Shown here piece after piece: positions 26,433 through 35,929 of a stretch of 64,000 bases of DNA. Below the pieces are notes generated by a model that worked only from the letters and a program-made list of their open reading frames with translations, had not been told where the DNA came from and searched no databases. Both the position numbers and the translations under genes were made by a program. The stretch covers positions 372,001-436,000 of the forward strand of contig OZ223471.1 in NCBI GenBank assembly GCA_965140775.1, read 5' to 3'. The DNA is from UBA6244 sp965140775 (GTDB lineage: Bacteria; Bacteroidota; Bacteroidia; Bacteroidales; F082). Every line of letters begins with the position of its first letter. Within the stretch, counting starts at the first letter, position 1.

Positions 26433-26610
26433 CATAATAGGTTTTAAGGCTCAGTTGAGCCCAAAAAAACAGTCCGGGATGAAAACATCACCCACAACCT
26501 GTAAATCAACTCCGGAATTTAGTGAAAGCACCCGCTCAATTGAGTTTTAAACCCTGTTGGGCTAAGCCACAGGTAGTCAATCGTCCTGTATATGGGGATT
26601 GAACAGTTTT
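26433..26610. repeat. Interspersed repeat, copy B, truncated
   Basis: Identical over nearly its whole length to the first 178 bp of copy A (CATAATAGGTTTTAAGG onward), it stops at GAACAGTTTT, where copy A continues CTTCTGAG. The truncation coincides with the start of IS5-like transposase sequence at about 26,611, so an insertion removed its 3' part. Confidence 0.85.
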
Positions 26611-26650
26611 GGTTGGATTTTCCACTGAATAATTTGGGTCTGCTGATTTT

Positions 26651-27037
26651 CTATCCAGCTAAATTTAAGCGAACTCCGATTTGCCTCAGGCTTCTTGGTT
26701 GCCAAAATAATTTTTGTGTCAATTTTTGTAATATTCTGAAACATTTTAAAATGGGCACAAAAATTCCAGGGTACTTTTCGGCTACCTGGAGTAGTTTTGT
26801 AAGGTTCATTACAAAGAATAATGCCTGTATCCATGAAGTGGATGTGCTTGCTAATCTGGCTTTTATATTATTTAATCCAAATCCGCGTTTGCCTAGTCCG
26901 AATTTGCCTTCCACATGATTTCGCTCTGAGGCTTTCTTGCGTTGGCGGTATTTTTGTGCCGAGGTTATTGGATCTTTCTTTGGCGGGCGACACAGAGCAG
27001 GTCCATGAATCTGTATTCCTTTCTCTTTCAGATCTAA
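26651..27037 (-). pseudogene. IS5-family transposase, 3' fragment
   Basis: The minus frame reads LKEKGIQIHGPALCRPPKKD, then KYRQRKKASERNHVEGKFG and KRGFGLNNIKARLASTSTSW and IFVPILKCFRILQKL. The LGRPPKKD-type block and the E of SERNHVEGKFG (third catalytic residue) identify the C-terminal part of an IS5-type DDE transposase. The 5' part is missing; the frame runs into the 3' end of the IS4 transposase fragment. It appears to have inserted into repeat copy B. Confidence 0.75.
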
Positions 27038-27725
27038 GTACATGACAAAAATTTGCAACATTCTTTAAATCTATCTATATCGTTGTTAAACAGAACGTTT
27101 ACAAGAGAATTTAGTCCGTATTTGAATAGACTGTAAGCCTTTCTTCCGTGTGCTTTAATTTTGATAGGCCGAATTGAGTCCAGGTATATGCCGGCTTTAT
27201 AAGCCCAAACATAAGCTACCAGTACCAAACTAAAAAGCTTTTCGACACGTTCCATATCAGTCAAGTGCGTGTCTTCAATATTAAAGCCACTTGATTTCAT
27301 CGCATTAAAAGCAGTCTCAATTTGCCATCGTTCTTTATATACTTCCTGCGCTTGTTCAGGTTTGTTAAAGGAAACAATAATCTGAGATTCAGGAATACCT
27401 TGTTTGTTTTTGACTTTTGAAGCCGATAGATAACAGAGTTGTCCATTCACGTAAACAATATTGCTGTAAAAAGCATATTGATTGATCTTTAAATGATTGA
27501 ATAACCAGGAAGCCTTCACCCTATGTCCGTTTCGTGGTATAAAAACCCAGAAATTATCTCGAATACGTATGTGGTATCTGATTCGATTGGCATTGAGATA
27601 GCCAAGCCAATGATCGCCATTAAACTTCCTGTCAGCCAGAAGGCAATCAATACTGTCTGTGCCAAACAAGCTTATGTAGCGTTGCATGAGTTCAACACGT
27701 TCGTTTGTAGATGAATTGCCAATTT
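27034..27725 (-). pseudogene. IS4-family transposase, 3' half only
   Basis: The frame begins IGNSSTNERVELMQRYISLF and continues SIDCLLADRKFNGDHWLGYL (second Asp), ERWQIETAFNAMKSSGFNIE (catalytic Glu in the YREN-like helix) and ends KECCKFLSCT. It starts exactly where the 5' half at 22,565-22,873 stops, with about five to eight residues missing between them. The upstream break at about 27,725 enters a truncated T9SS gene on the other strand. Confidence 0.8.
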
Positions 27726-28353
27726 AGGTACCCTTGTAGGGGGCTATCAGTTGGTGGATGTATATATACAGGAAGGAAATGTCAATACGGCTTCTGCTTT
27801 GTTGGCCGCGTTACCTGCTACCTATGATTTTGACAATACTGACAGTGAATATCTTCAATATGTTGCCCTTAAGGATCTTCAGATAACATTGGTATCTGAA
27901 GGAAGAAACGTCTATATGTTAACTAGCCAAGAGGAAAAGGTGCTTGAAGAGATAGCAGAAAGTAGCACTTCTATAGCAGGCATGCAAGCCCGTAACATCC
28001 TGCAATTTGTTTACGGACACGATTATTACGATTGTTCCAACATGCCCGACCCTGTAACTTATAAGAGTGGCAATGCTTCCATTAACACTTTAATGGCCAA
28101 TATGCTGGAAATAGAATCGTTCCCCAATCCGGCCAAAGACTATACCACTTTTAGCTACAAATTACCTGAAACTGAGAATTCGGCGGTAATCGAAATAAGC
28201 AATGTGACTGGAGAAACGGTTCAAATCATTCATTTGACCACAGGTCAGGGCCAGGTGGTATGGGACACGCGGAAAACCCAGCCCGGCATTTACCTTTATA
28301 CATTGAAAGCTTCTGGCACACAAAAAACCGGAAAAATCATTGTTACCAAATAG
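27724..28353 (+). pseudogene. T9SS sorting-domain protein, 3' remnant
   Basis: The frame reads GTLVGGYQLVDVYIQEGNV and a helical repeat-like region (ASALLAALPATYDFD), then a C-terminal sorting domain (IESFPNPAKDYTTFSYKL to KTGKIIVTK). An in-frame stop at 27,712 and the adjoining transposase fragment show that the 5' part has been lost. The tail is complete and ends before a good terminator. It resembles the C-termini of the next two genes, so the three may be a local family. Confidence 0.75.
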
Positions 28354-28370
28354 TGTATAATTTTACATTC

Positions 28371-28408
28371 AATCTCCCCTAAGCATTTTATGGGGGAGAT
28401 TGTTTTAT
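28371..28408 (+). terminator. Rho-independent terminator
   Basis: AATCTCCCC and GGGGGAGATT form a stem with a 12-nt loop followed by GTTTTATTC, 18 bp after the stop of the truncated T9SS gene. Confidence 0.8.
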
Positions 28409-28514
28409 TCTTTTACACGCGAAAAAGCATGCAATTTGTTGATTGCAATACTATGCTAAGGCATATTTACGTTTCAATATTATTACCATTTTTCTGCAAG
28501 CAAAAAACTAAAAA

Positions 28515-30128
28515 ATGAAAAAGATAATCAGTTTAATCACCTTTTCACTTCTCCTGCTAACCGCCTTTCCCCAACAAGTTCAAATAGAATGGCAACAGTG
28601 TTTCGGTGGAAGTAATCGAGATACTGGTAATGATGTTATTGTAAATTCCAATGGACATATAGTTGTTTTGTCAACTACCTATTCAAATGACGGAGATGTG
28701 GGGCTTAATCATGGCCAAAATGATTTTTGGTTGTTTGAGACCGATGAATTTGGAAACTTCCTCTGGGGGAAAACTTTTGGAGGAAGCGAAGATGACACTC
28801 CTGGTTCATTGGCCAAAGCACTCGATGGAGGTTATCTTATGTTTGGTTACACGGCATCCAACAACGGTGATGTGTCTGGTAATCATGGGAGCTATGATTA
28901 TTGGGTAGTGAAAACCGATAGCCTAGGAAATATATCGTGGCAAAGATGCCTTGGCAGCACCAAGCGTGAATTGGCGACAGGATTTAGTATAGATGAAGCT
29001 GGAAATATCTACGTTATTGGGCTTTCATCCGGTGAAGATGGAGACGTAACTCACAACAATGGCTACGATGATTATTGGTTTGTTAAGCTGGATCAGAATG
29101 GTGAATTAATTTGGGATAGAAATCTGGGAGGTAGTTATGCTGACAATGGACTCTGTATTACTAATACCATTGATGGGGACGTTATTGTTGGAGGTATCAT
29201 CAGCAGCATTGATGGTGACATAACCTGTAACACTGTATTAGGGAATACAGCAGCATGGGTTATAAAACTCGATTCGCTCAACAATATCGAATGGCAGCAA
29301 TGTTATGGGGGAACTTATACAGAAAGTGTGGTGGAAATAAAGACAACCTTGGATGGAGGGTATATCCTTCTTGGCCTGACCAATTCAAACGACGGGGATG
29401 TGTCAGGATTTCATGGTTATCCCGGGGATGTAAACATATACGACATATGGGTTGTCAAAGTGGATAGTATGGGCATAATGGATTGGCAACGTTGCCTGGG
29501 CGGGACTAAAAATGAGGTTCCGAGTTTTATTAAAATCACTCCCGAGGGCAATTACCTTGTTGGAGGATTTACTTATTCAAATGATGGGGATGTTTCCGGA
29601 AATCATTCCAATTCAGTCGGAAGTGATCATTGGGTCGTTAAACTTGACCCATCAGGTGAAATTATCTGGCAACAGTGTTTTGGTGGTATCACAGAAGACG
29701 AGTTGTATGGAGGTTACGTAATTTCAGAGAGTGAGTATGTGTTTGTAGGTAACCGCAGAACCTCAAGCACAGGTGGCAATATTGATTGTAATGCCATCGG
29801 TGGATTTGGTGATTGGGATTTGGTGATGTATAAGATATTAGATACCACCGTTGGTATCGGCACAATAGAAGAAGATAAATTGCCTCTTAAAGTTTATCCC
29901 AACCCGTCCAACAACGGCACCACTTTTAGTTACAACCTGCCTGCTGGCACAAACAAGAGTAGCATCGAGGTACGCAACACCACCGGGCAATTGGTCGCCT
30001 CAAAAGAACTAAATGAGACCAAAGGTGAATGGGTGCTAAATTTGAGTAACATTCCTCCTGGGCTATATATCTATACTTTAAGGACCCAACAAAAAACCAC
30101 CACCGGGAAATTGGTGGTAACGGGGTAA
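28515..30128 (+). CDS. T9SS-exported repeat protein (DGDVSGNHG repeats)
   Basis: 537 residues with a signal peptide (MKKIISLITFSLLLLTAFPQ). The body has about seven repeats of 55-60 residues, each with a QQCFGGS-type strand, an SNDGDVSGNHG loop and a DYWVVKTDSLGNI strand, as in bacterial beta-propellers. The loops are Asp/Gly-rich and may bind calcium. The C-terminus (VYPNPSNNGTTFSYNL to TGKLVVTG) is a T9SS sorting domain. Ligand unknown. It is flanked by related T9SS genes in the island. Confidence 0.85.
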   Translation: MKKIISLITFSLLLLTAFPQQVQIEWQQCFGGSNRDTGNDVIVNSNGHIVVLSTTYSNDGDVGLNHGQNDFWLFETDEFGNFLWGKTFGGSEDDTPGSLAKALDGGYLMFGYTASNNGDVSGNHGSYDYWVVKTDSLGNISWQRCLGSTKRELATGFSIDEAGNIYVIGLSSGEDGDVTHNNGYDDYWFVKLDQNGELIWDRNLGGSYADNGLCITNTIDGDVIVGGIISSIDGDITCNTVLGNTAAWVIKLDSLNNIEWQQCYGGTYTESVVEIKTTLDGGYILLGLTNSNDGDVSGFHGYPGDVNIYDIWVVKVDSMGIMDWQRCLGGTKNEVPSFIKITPEGNYLVGGFTYSNDGDVSGNHSNSVGSDHWVVKLDPSGEIIWQQCFGGITEDELYGGYVISESEYVFVGNRRTSSTGGNIDCNAIGGFGDWDLVMYKILDTTVGIGTIEEDKLPLKVYPNPSNNGTTFSYNLPAGTNKSSIEVRNTTGQLVASKELNETKGEWVLNLSNIPPGLYIYTLRTQQKTTTGKLVVTG

Positions 30129-30227
30129 TTCGCCAGGCACTTCTTCAAATTCTCATTTTTATCTGCAAAACAAGCCGTTTGGTACGGTGCTTGTATTACT
30201 GCTAGTTTAATCCTTAAAAACAACAAA

Positions 30228-31730
30228 ATGAAAACAACGCTTCTGAGTATCCTTTGCATTCTCGCATTTCAGTATGGTATCGCACAAAATCAGAACTCAA
30301 TACAAGCACCGACCGACACTTTACTAATTGTTAAAGAAACAAACCTTTTTCAGGATACCCTCTGGGTGATGGATTCGAGTCAAACTTATTATGCACTTGA
30401 CAGGGAGCTGTATTTATCAGGTGATTATAAAGTATTAGCCAGAGATGATCAGGGCAACAAATTAACTGCCATAAACAGGCTTAAGGACCGTTATACGGGA
30501 TTATTTGAAAACAATACACTTGATTCCGTTACTTATTTTGGTGAAGGTGATAAAGTGAAGTCCCTTAAAACTTACGGATGGAATGTGCTTGATCGCAGGT
30601 GGATGGACAATGTTTACCAATTGTATGATGAGAACCACAAATTGCTTGATAGCTACGATAAATCCTGGAATAGAAGTCAATTTGAGTATGGTACCGGTAA
30701 CCGCGCCACAAATGAATATGAAAATGGATTGCTTATCTCAAGTGTCAGAAGTACGCTTCCATTTGGAAGTGTAATATGGGAGCCAACAGAAAAGACTACC
30801 CATATAATAAATGAGAGTGGATTGGACAGCATCCGACTGCTCCAAAAATGGAATCAAGATACAGAACAATGGGAAATCGGTTTTAAGTACGAAACCTATT
30901 ACATCGATTCCCTACACACAATAGACTACTATGACTATATCTGGGATTCAACCGCATCATATTGGCTCCCTGCAAATTTCACACACCAAGTTTCTTTAGA
31001 AAACGGGCTAAGGGATACTACGGATAGTTACAAGTGGGATAGCATCGGAAATAACTGGAAAATTTATTATCAATCTGCAGTATTGTTTAATGAATCACAT
31101 GACATTTTGGAATTTATAAGTAGGTACTATAATGATCAAAATAACAGTTTCGTAAATCACATGAAAGTTGTTTTTACCTATGAAACCTTAAATCAGAGGA
31201 TGATACAGTATAAATGGGATACTTTAAACAACCAATGGAGACCCGAGTATAAATCCTACCACTCATATGTCTACGACAATGTACCAGATACAACACAATT
31301 TGATAAATGGGACACCATACAACAAAACTGGGAACCCATTTATCGAATAATTGCCTTGTACGATGTCCGACAAAATCAAATTGAAGATTCGTTTCAAGGG
31401 TGGAGAACTGACACTGAAACCTGGGAAACGAATTCGAAAAACCTGTATTTCTGGTCGCCGTATAATCCACAATCAGTTGCCGACATCGCAGTTGCTCAAA
31501 TGAAGGTGTATCCCAATCCAGCCAGGGATTATGTGATTTTTAAATCGATTAGTCAACTACCGACCAACCTATTCATTTACAACAGTTCAGGCACACAAGT
31601 CGGGCATCTATTTCTTAACTCATCTCCCGTGGTTTGGAATACCTCTGGTCTTGCACCGGGAATGTATATTTACAAAGGGGAACAAAATGGGAGAGTTGTT
31701 AATGGTAAAGTGGTGCTGACTGGAGAATAG
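30228..31730 (+). CDS. T9SS-exported protein of unknown function
   Basis: 500 residues. Signal peptide MKTTLLSILCILAFQYGIA. The body contains repeated blocks of the form YKWDSIGNNWKIYYQS, YKWDTLNNQWRPEYKS and DKWDTIQQNWEPIYRI (about 40-residue spacing), so it is a tandem beta-repeat protein. It ends with a T9SS tail (VYPNPARDYVIFKSI to NGKVVLTGE). Function is not recognisable. The stop codon is followed within 5 bp by the left end of an IS982 element. Confidence 0.8.
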   Translation: MKTTLLSILCILAFQYGIAQNQNSIQAPTDTLLIVKETNLFQDTLWVMDSSQTYYALDRELYLSGDYKVLARDDQGNKLTAINRLKDRYTGLFENNTLDSVTYFGEGDKVKSLKTYGWNVLDRRWMDNVYQLYDENHKLLDSYDKSWNRSQFEYGTGNRATNEYENGLLISSVRSTLPFGSVIWEPTEKTTHIINESGLDSIRLLQKWNQDTEQWEIGFKYETYYIDSLHTIDYYDYIWDSTASYWLPANFTHQVSLENGLRDTTDSYKWDSIGNNWKIYYQSAVLFNESHDILEFISRYYNDQNNSFVNHMKVVFTYETLNQRMIQYKWDTLNNQWRPEYKSYHSYVYDNVPDTTQFDKWDTIQQNWEPIYRIIALYDVRQNQIEDSFQGWRTDTETWETNSKNLYFWSPYNPQSVADIAVAQMKVYPNPARDYVIFKSISQLPTNLFIYNSSGTQVGHLFLNSSPVVWNTSGLAPGMYIYKGEQNGRVVNGKVVLTGE

Positions 31731-31735
31731 TATTA

Positions 31736-32774
31736 ACCTGAGTTCGATATAAAAAATGCAAAATTAATAAAGTAAATAAGGATTGTTTTTGTATCTTTAT
31801 AGTGTTGAAGTACAAAGTATTACAAATTTACAATCCTTATTATAATAACCTCAAAATTAGTTGAAATTTATTGTTTAGCAGACGATTTCTGCAAAGAATT
31901 TTGTAAAGTGATGGAGGGCCACCGTTTATCTGAATCAAGCCTTAAAAAGCGTAGGAATAAGCCGTCGAAACTTAATGATGCAGAAGTAATCACTATTTTA
32001 ATCGCTTTTCATCTTGGAGGATACAGGAACCTTAAACATTTCTACATCAATTATGTACAAAAACACTTGCAAGACTATTTTCCTACAACCGTCTCTTATA
32101 ACAGATTCGTTGAGCTGGAGCAAAAGGCATTGTTACCAATGACGGTGTTTTTAAAAACCATGCGTCTTGGATCCGGCACCGGTATCTCTTTTGTTGATTC
32201 TACTCCAATTCGGGTATGCAAAAACAAACGAATATTCAATCACAAAGTCTTTAAGGACATCGCTCAAAGAGGCAAGTCAACTATGGGTTATTTCTTTGGT
32301 TTTAAATTACATATTGTTGTGAATGACAAGGGTGAGATTATCGATTTTGTCATTACGCCTGGTAATGTGGATGACAGACAACCATTACAAGAAACTAATT
32401 TCTTGAAAAAAATTTCGGGTAAACTTTTCGCAGATAAAGGATACATTTCCAAGGAACTCTTTGAGAACCTATTCTTTGATGGAATACACCTCATCAACGG
32501 TATAAGAAACAATATGAAGAATCAAATAATAACATGTTTGACAAAATAATGCTTCGTAAACGGTCTATTATAGAGACAATTAATGATGAATTGAAAAACA
32601 TCTGTCAGGTTGAGCACTCCAGACACAGGAGCTTTACGAACTTCCTTACCAATATGATATCGGATTTATTGGCTTACTCTTTTCTCCCAAAAAAGCCATG
32701 TATAAAATATGAGAAAATGCCAGTAAATAATCAACTGACTCTATTTTAGTAAATTGCTTATTTCGAACTCGGGT
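31736..32774 (+). mobile_element. IS982-family insertion sequence
   Basis: About 1,039 bp. The ends are inverted repeats (ACCTGAGTTCGATATAA left; TTATTTCGAACTCGGGT right, 15 of 17 matching). A 5-bp direct repeat TATTA flanks it (31,731-31,735 and 32,775-32,779), a good target-site duplication. The transposase inside is frameshifted. Confidence 0.85.
31908..32749 (+). pseudogene. IS982-family transposase, frameshifted
   Basis: Two overlapping frames make up the enzyme. The first (31,908-32,549) has the DDE-type motifs ISFVDSTPIRVCKN and KLFADKGYISKEL; the frame is open further left (KLVEIYCLADDFCKEF) but no ATG is seen there, so the start is uncertain. Near 32,530 the frame changes by -1 to DKIMLRKRSIIETINDELKN, which holds the conserved C-terminal catalytic Glu, and ends at 32,749. 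The shift is at an A/T-rich stretch and could be decay or a sequencing error; IS982 does not normally need frameshifting. Confidence 0.8.
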
Positions 32775-33245
32775 TATTAAAACAAAAAAAAGTTAAAAAC
32801 CGGATTTACAACTCCATAATTCTGACTAAAATCCATAAGAGTTCCGGATCATGTTTTCAATGGAAACCTTGTGGGTTCTGTGTGAAAAATATCACTTGAG
32901 CCGGAACTCATTTTTATTGGGATACTCCAATATTATTCTCCCTCCCTTAAAAGCGAAAAACATAAAAAAACTTGCTGCTGCTCCTACAGCTTTATATCTT
33001 GTCGATTATTCTTGAATTTGAGTCCCTTTTAATAAGGCAATCTGAAATAATGCAGAAAATTTTTTGTTATTAGTTTCAAATTGGTCAGAATAATTTTATA
33101 TCTTTGGGCAAATTCAAAAAAGCAGAGAACAAAGAAAGCGTGATTTAAAATCGCCCAGAAGTGATTGAATTTTTTTAAGTCCAGATTCCGAAAAATAGTA
33201 AACATTCTCGTATCCAAATATTAACGTTGTTTAGCCCAGCGAAAT
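32775..33245. other. Intergenic region upstream of the CRISPR operon
   Basis: No gene is seen. GAGTTCCGG (32,839-32,847) and CCGGAACTC (32,901-32,909), followed by ATTTTTATT, form a long-loop inverted repeat. A possible promoter for the operon has TATCTTTG at 33,099-33,106 with a weak TTTC about 21 bp upstream. This leaves a 140-nt leader before cas10. Confidence 0.4.
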
Positions 33246-34778
33246 ATGTCAAACTCAGACTACATTTATGTAAAAGGTGATGTCTCGGGCATCCAGAAGT
33301 TCATTTTTAATGTTAAGAGTAAACATGCTGCCAAGGAATTAAAAGGCAGATCGTTTTTTATTAAAATACTGATGGAGGTAGCTATCCGCTACCTGTTAGA
33401 CCAGTTTAACTTGGTTAGCCCAGAAGAAAGTTGCAGCTCCAAGATTTCAACTTCGGGGGGTAGTTTTGTATTAAAGTTACCGGCTGTTGACGGATTTGAA
33501 AAGAAAGTTCAACAGGCACAAGAAGATTTCACAAGAGCACTTGAGTACATCGAATTGAATATCAGTATTGCCTGTATTACCAAAAGTAACAATTATAAGG
33601 GTGATATTGAGATACTTGATGCAGGTTGTAGAAATAAAAAGTATAAGTTTTACCACCAAAGCCATGAATATTTTAACGCTTTTGAAAAGACAAAGGTTAC
33701 CAAGCTAAGTCTGAACTGGGAAAAGTTTACCTCTCAAATCAAATCCAATGACTTTTTTTCAATTCAACAAGACTCAGGAGAGAATAAACACTTAACTATC
33801 GACAACAATGTAATAAAACTGGCAAGCTATGAAATCACGTTGAATAATAGTGCTGAAGGATTTCCATTAAACGCTCATCTGGAGCGCCTTTTTCCTGTAA
33901 ACAAAAAAGGTTGGACGAAAGAATTTAGTGAGTTGAGCAAAAGTGATTATATCAATTTTCCCAAATGTGTGATTGGGGATAAAAACGGCGGTGAAAAAGG
34001 TGTTGACAAGCTAGGTGTTTTGGCGATGGACGTTGATGGTTTAGGGGAGGAAATGGGGAAGGTAAAATCGGAAGAACTGCATTCAGAATTAGATAAAAAA
34101 TTGAGTCTGTTTTTTAATGACAAAATCAGAGAAATTATCAACTCTAGTGACTATTCATACCAACTTCACTGCAAAAACAAGATTAGTCGGTCAATACCAA
34201 AATTCGAGAATAAAATCTACTCAGTAACGGCAGGCGGGGATGATTGTTTCTTTGTTGGCAAATGGAACACAATTTTAGATTTTGCTATTGAAATTAATAA
34301 AGCATTTACTTCGACATTCCCTGGATTAACTATTTCAGCGGGACTAATCATTGTTGATCACAAGTTTCCGGTGGTACGCTTTGCTGATTTGGTTGAAAGC
34401 AAACTAAAGACAGCAAAATACCACTACTCTACAAAGGGAAATATTTGCCTGTTTGGAGAAGTAATAAGCTGGGACATGCTAAATGAAATTTATACTATGA
34501 GGCGCCTGTTAAAAGACGTAAATCTTTCTGGAGGAATGCTTGCTAAAGCAAGACTCGTTTCCGTAAAATTGAAAAATTCCAGTATTTTTCAATTGGATGA
34601 TTTTTGGAAAATGGGTTACTACCTGCGTGATTTGCCTCAAGCTAAAAAAAAGAAAGTAATGGATAAATTAAATGAATATATGATTCGATCTGTTGTGGAA
34701 AAAGATCCCTTAAGACAAATGAATTACCGCAGTATCTTACCCGTTGCTGCACGTTTGGCGGAATTGGATAATAGATAA
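33246..34778 (+). CDS. cas10: CRISPR type III-A Cas10/Csm1, HD-less
   Basis: Large subunit of the Csm effector complex. 510 residues, much shorter than typical Csm1 (about 750) because the N-terminal HD nuclease domain is missing: the protein begins almost at once with the Palm1 segment GDVSGIQKFIF (11-21). The Palm2 cyclase domain is intact: VLAMDVDGLGEEMGK (about 258-272) and the catalytic GGDD at 330-333 (SVTAGGDDCFF). No zinc-finger cysteine set is evident. It should therefore synthesise cyclic oligoadenylates but lack ssDNase activity. It is the first gene of a tight seven-gene operon. Confidence 0.9.
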   Translation: MSNSDYIYVKGDVSGIQKFIFNVKSKHAAKELKGRSFFIKILMEVAIRYLLDQFNLVSPEESCSSKISTSGGSFVLKLPAVDGFEKKVQQAQEDFTRALEYIELNISIACITKSNNYKGDIEILDAGCRNKKYKFYHQSHEYFNAFEKTKVTKLSLNWEKFTSQIKSNDFFSIQQDSGENKHLTIDNNVIKLASYEITLNNSAEGFPLNAHLERLFPVNKKGWTKEFSELSKSDYINFPKCVIGDKNGGEKGVDKLGVLAMDVDGLGEEMGKVKSEELHSELDKKLSLFFNDKIREIINSSDYSYQLHCKNKISRSIPKFENKIYSVTAGGDDCFFVGKWNTILDFAIEINKAFTSTFPGLTISAGLIIVDHKFPVVRFADLVESKLKTAKYHYSTKGNICLFGEVISWDMLNEIYTMRRLLKDVNLSGGMLAKARLVSVKLKNSSIFQLDDFWKMGYYLRDLPQAKKKKVMDKLNEYMIRSVVEKDPLRQMNYRSILPVAARLAELDNR

Positions 34779-34797
34779 ACTTTTAAATACTTATGAC

Positions 34798-35205
34798 ATG
34801 GGACAAAAAGAAAAACAACCTAAAGATGATGAAATCCTAACTTATGATTTAGTACTGAGTTATTCACCTGATGACCCAAAAAAAGCATTGGATACGCTCA
34901 GAATTATTAAATTAACAGAAACAAAACTTAGGGAACATTGCGTAGATAAAGATGCACTGTCCTACACCCAACTCCGGAATATCTTGCAGGAAGTAAAGCA
35001 AAATGAGGAGAATCTGGTTGTTATAATCCCAAAGTTAGCCTATATGGAAGCCCGACAGGAGAAGCCCAAACAAAAAGAACTTGTCAGGTATATCAGAGAA
35101 CTGCTGGAAAAGGCAATCGAAGCTGAAAAAGAAAAGGTTTTTATTGAATACATGGATACATTGGTAGCTTATCACAAATATTACTCAACAAAAAAAAATA
35201 AATGA
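34798..35205 (+). CDS. csm2: Csm2, small subunit of type III-A complex
   Basis: 135 residues from ATG 34,798, 19 bp after cas10; a longer in-frame start at 34,744 would overlap cas10 and is not needed. All-helical, with LSYTQLRNILQEVKQNEE, LVVIIPKLAYMEARQ and the C-terminal FIEYMDTLVAYHKYY block characteristic of Csm2, which lines the crRNA-target duplex along the complex. It is followed 1 bp later by csm3, implying translational coupling. Confidence 0.85.
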   Translation: MGQKEKQPKDDEILTYDLVLSYSPDDPKKALDTLRIIKLTETKLREHCVDKDALSYTQLRNILQEVKQNEENLVVIIPKLAYMEARQEKPKQKELVRYIRELLEKAIEAEKEKVFIEYMDTLVAYHKYYSTKKNK

Positions 35206-35206
35206 T

Positions 35207-35926
35207 ATGAAACTTAAATACAAAATTCAGATTACTGGCACCTTAACTGTTGAAACAGGGATGCACATTGGGGGTTCGGAAGTTGATCTTGACATTGGGG
35301 GTATCGATAATTCGGTTGTAAAAGTCGAAAAAAACGGCCCACCCTATATCCCCGGTAGCTCACTAAAAGGAAAGCTTCGAGACCTGATAGCAAGAAAAAA
35401 GGGATATAAAAACCACAAAGGGGATTTTGATGAAACTTTTCTCCTTTTTGGTGATGGTGCTGATAACAATCGTCGTAACACAGGGCATTTGATTGTAAGA
35501 GACTCCTTTTATATTGGTGAATTCGATCAGGAAAAAGTACTTGAAGAGAAATCAGAAAACACAATTAACAGAGTAACAGGAAAGGCCACTCCACGAAACA
35601 TGGAACGGGTTGTAAGAGGTGCACGTTTTAAATTGGATATGATATTGGATTTGTATAGTGAATATTGTGTTAAAAGACAAGTAGACAATGAGAATATAAA
35701 AGACGAAAAAGAGTTTTTTACAAAAGACAAGCAAAAGATTTCTGATGATGCAATTTTTAACACCTTAAAATTAGGCTTCCGCCTGCTCGAAAATGATTTC
35801 TTGGGAGGAAGCGGTACCCGTGGCTATGGTAAAGTGAGCATTAAATTTGATGTCCCCAAAAAGATCGAGTTTAACAAAGATGGCACCACTGAGGTTACTG
35901 ATCTGGATTTCAATTTTAATGAATAG
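35207..35926 (+). CDS. csm3: Csm3, RAMP backbone and target-RNA nuclease
   Basis: 239 residues, Cas7-group RAMP. N-terminal IQITGTLTVETGMHIGGSE; the catalytic aspartate region DIGGIDNSVVKV with Asp34 matches the residue that cuts target RNA every 6 nt in characterised Csm3. The GSSLKGKLRDLIARK helix and the C-terminal glycine-rich GGSGTRGYGKV are both RAMP hallmarks. Multiple copies form the backbone around the crRNA. Starts 1 bp after csm2. Confidence 0.93.
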   Translation: MKLKYKIQITGTLTVETGMHIGGSEVDLDIGGIDNSVVKVEKNGPPYIPGSSLKGKLRDLIARKKGYKNHKGDFDETFLLFGDGADNNRRNTGHLIVRDSFYIGEFDQEKVLEEKSENTINRVTGKATPRNMERVVRGARFKLDMILDLYSEYCVKRQVDNENIKDEKEFFTKDKQKISDDAIFNTLKLGFRLLENDFLGGSGTRGYGKVSIKFDVPKKIEFNKDGTTEVTDLDFNFNE

Positions 35927-35929
35927 CCT

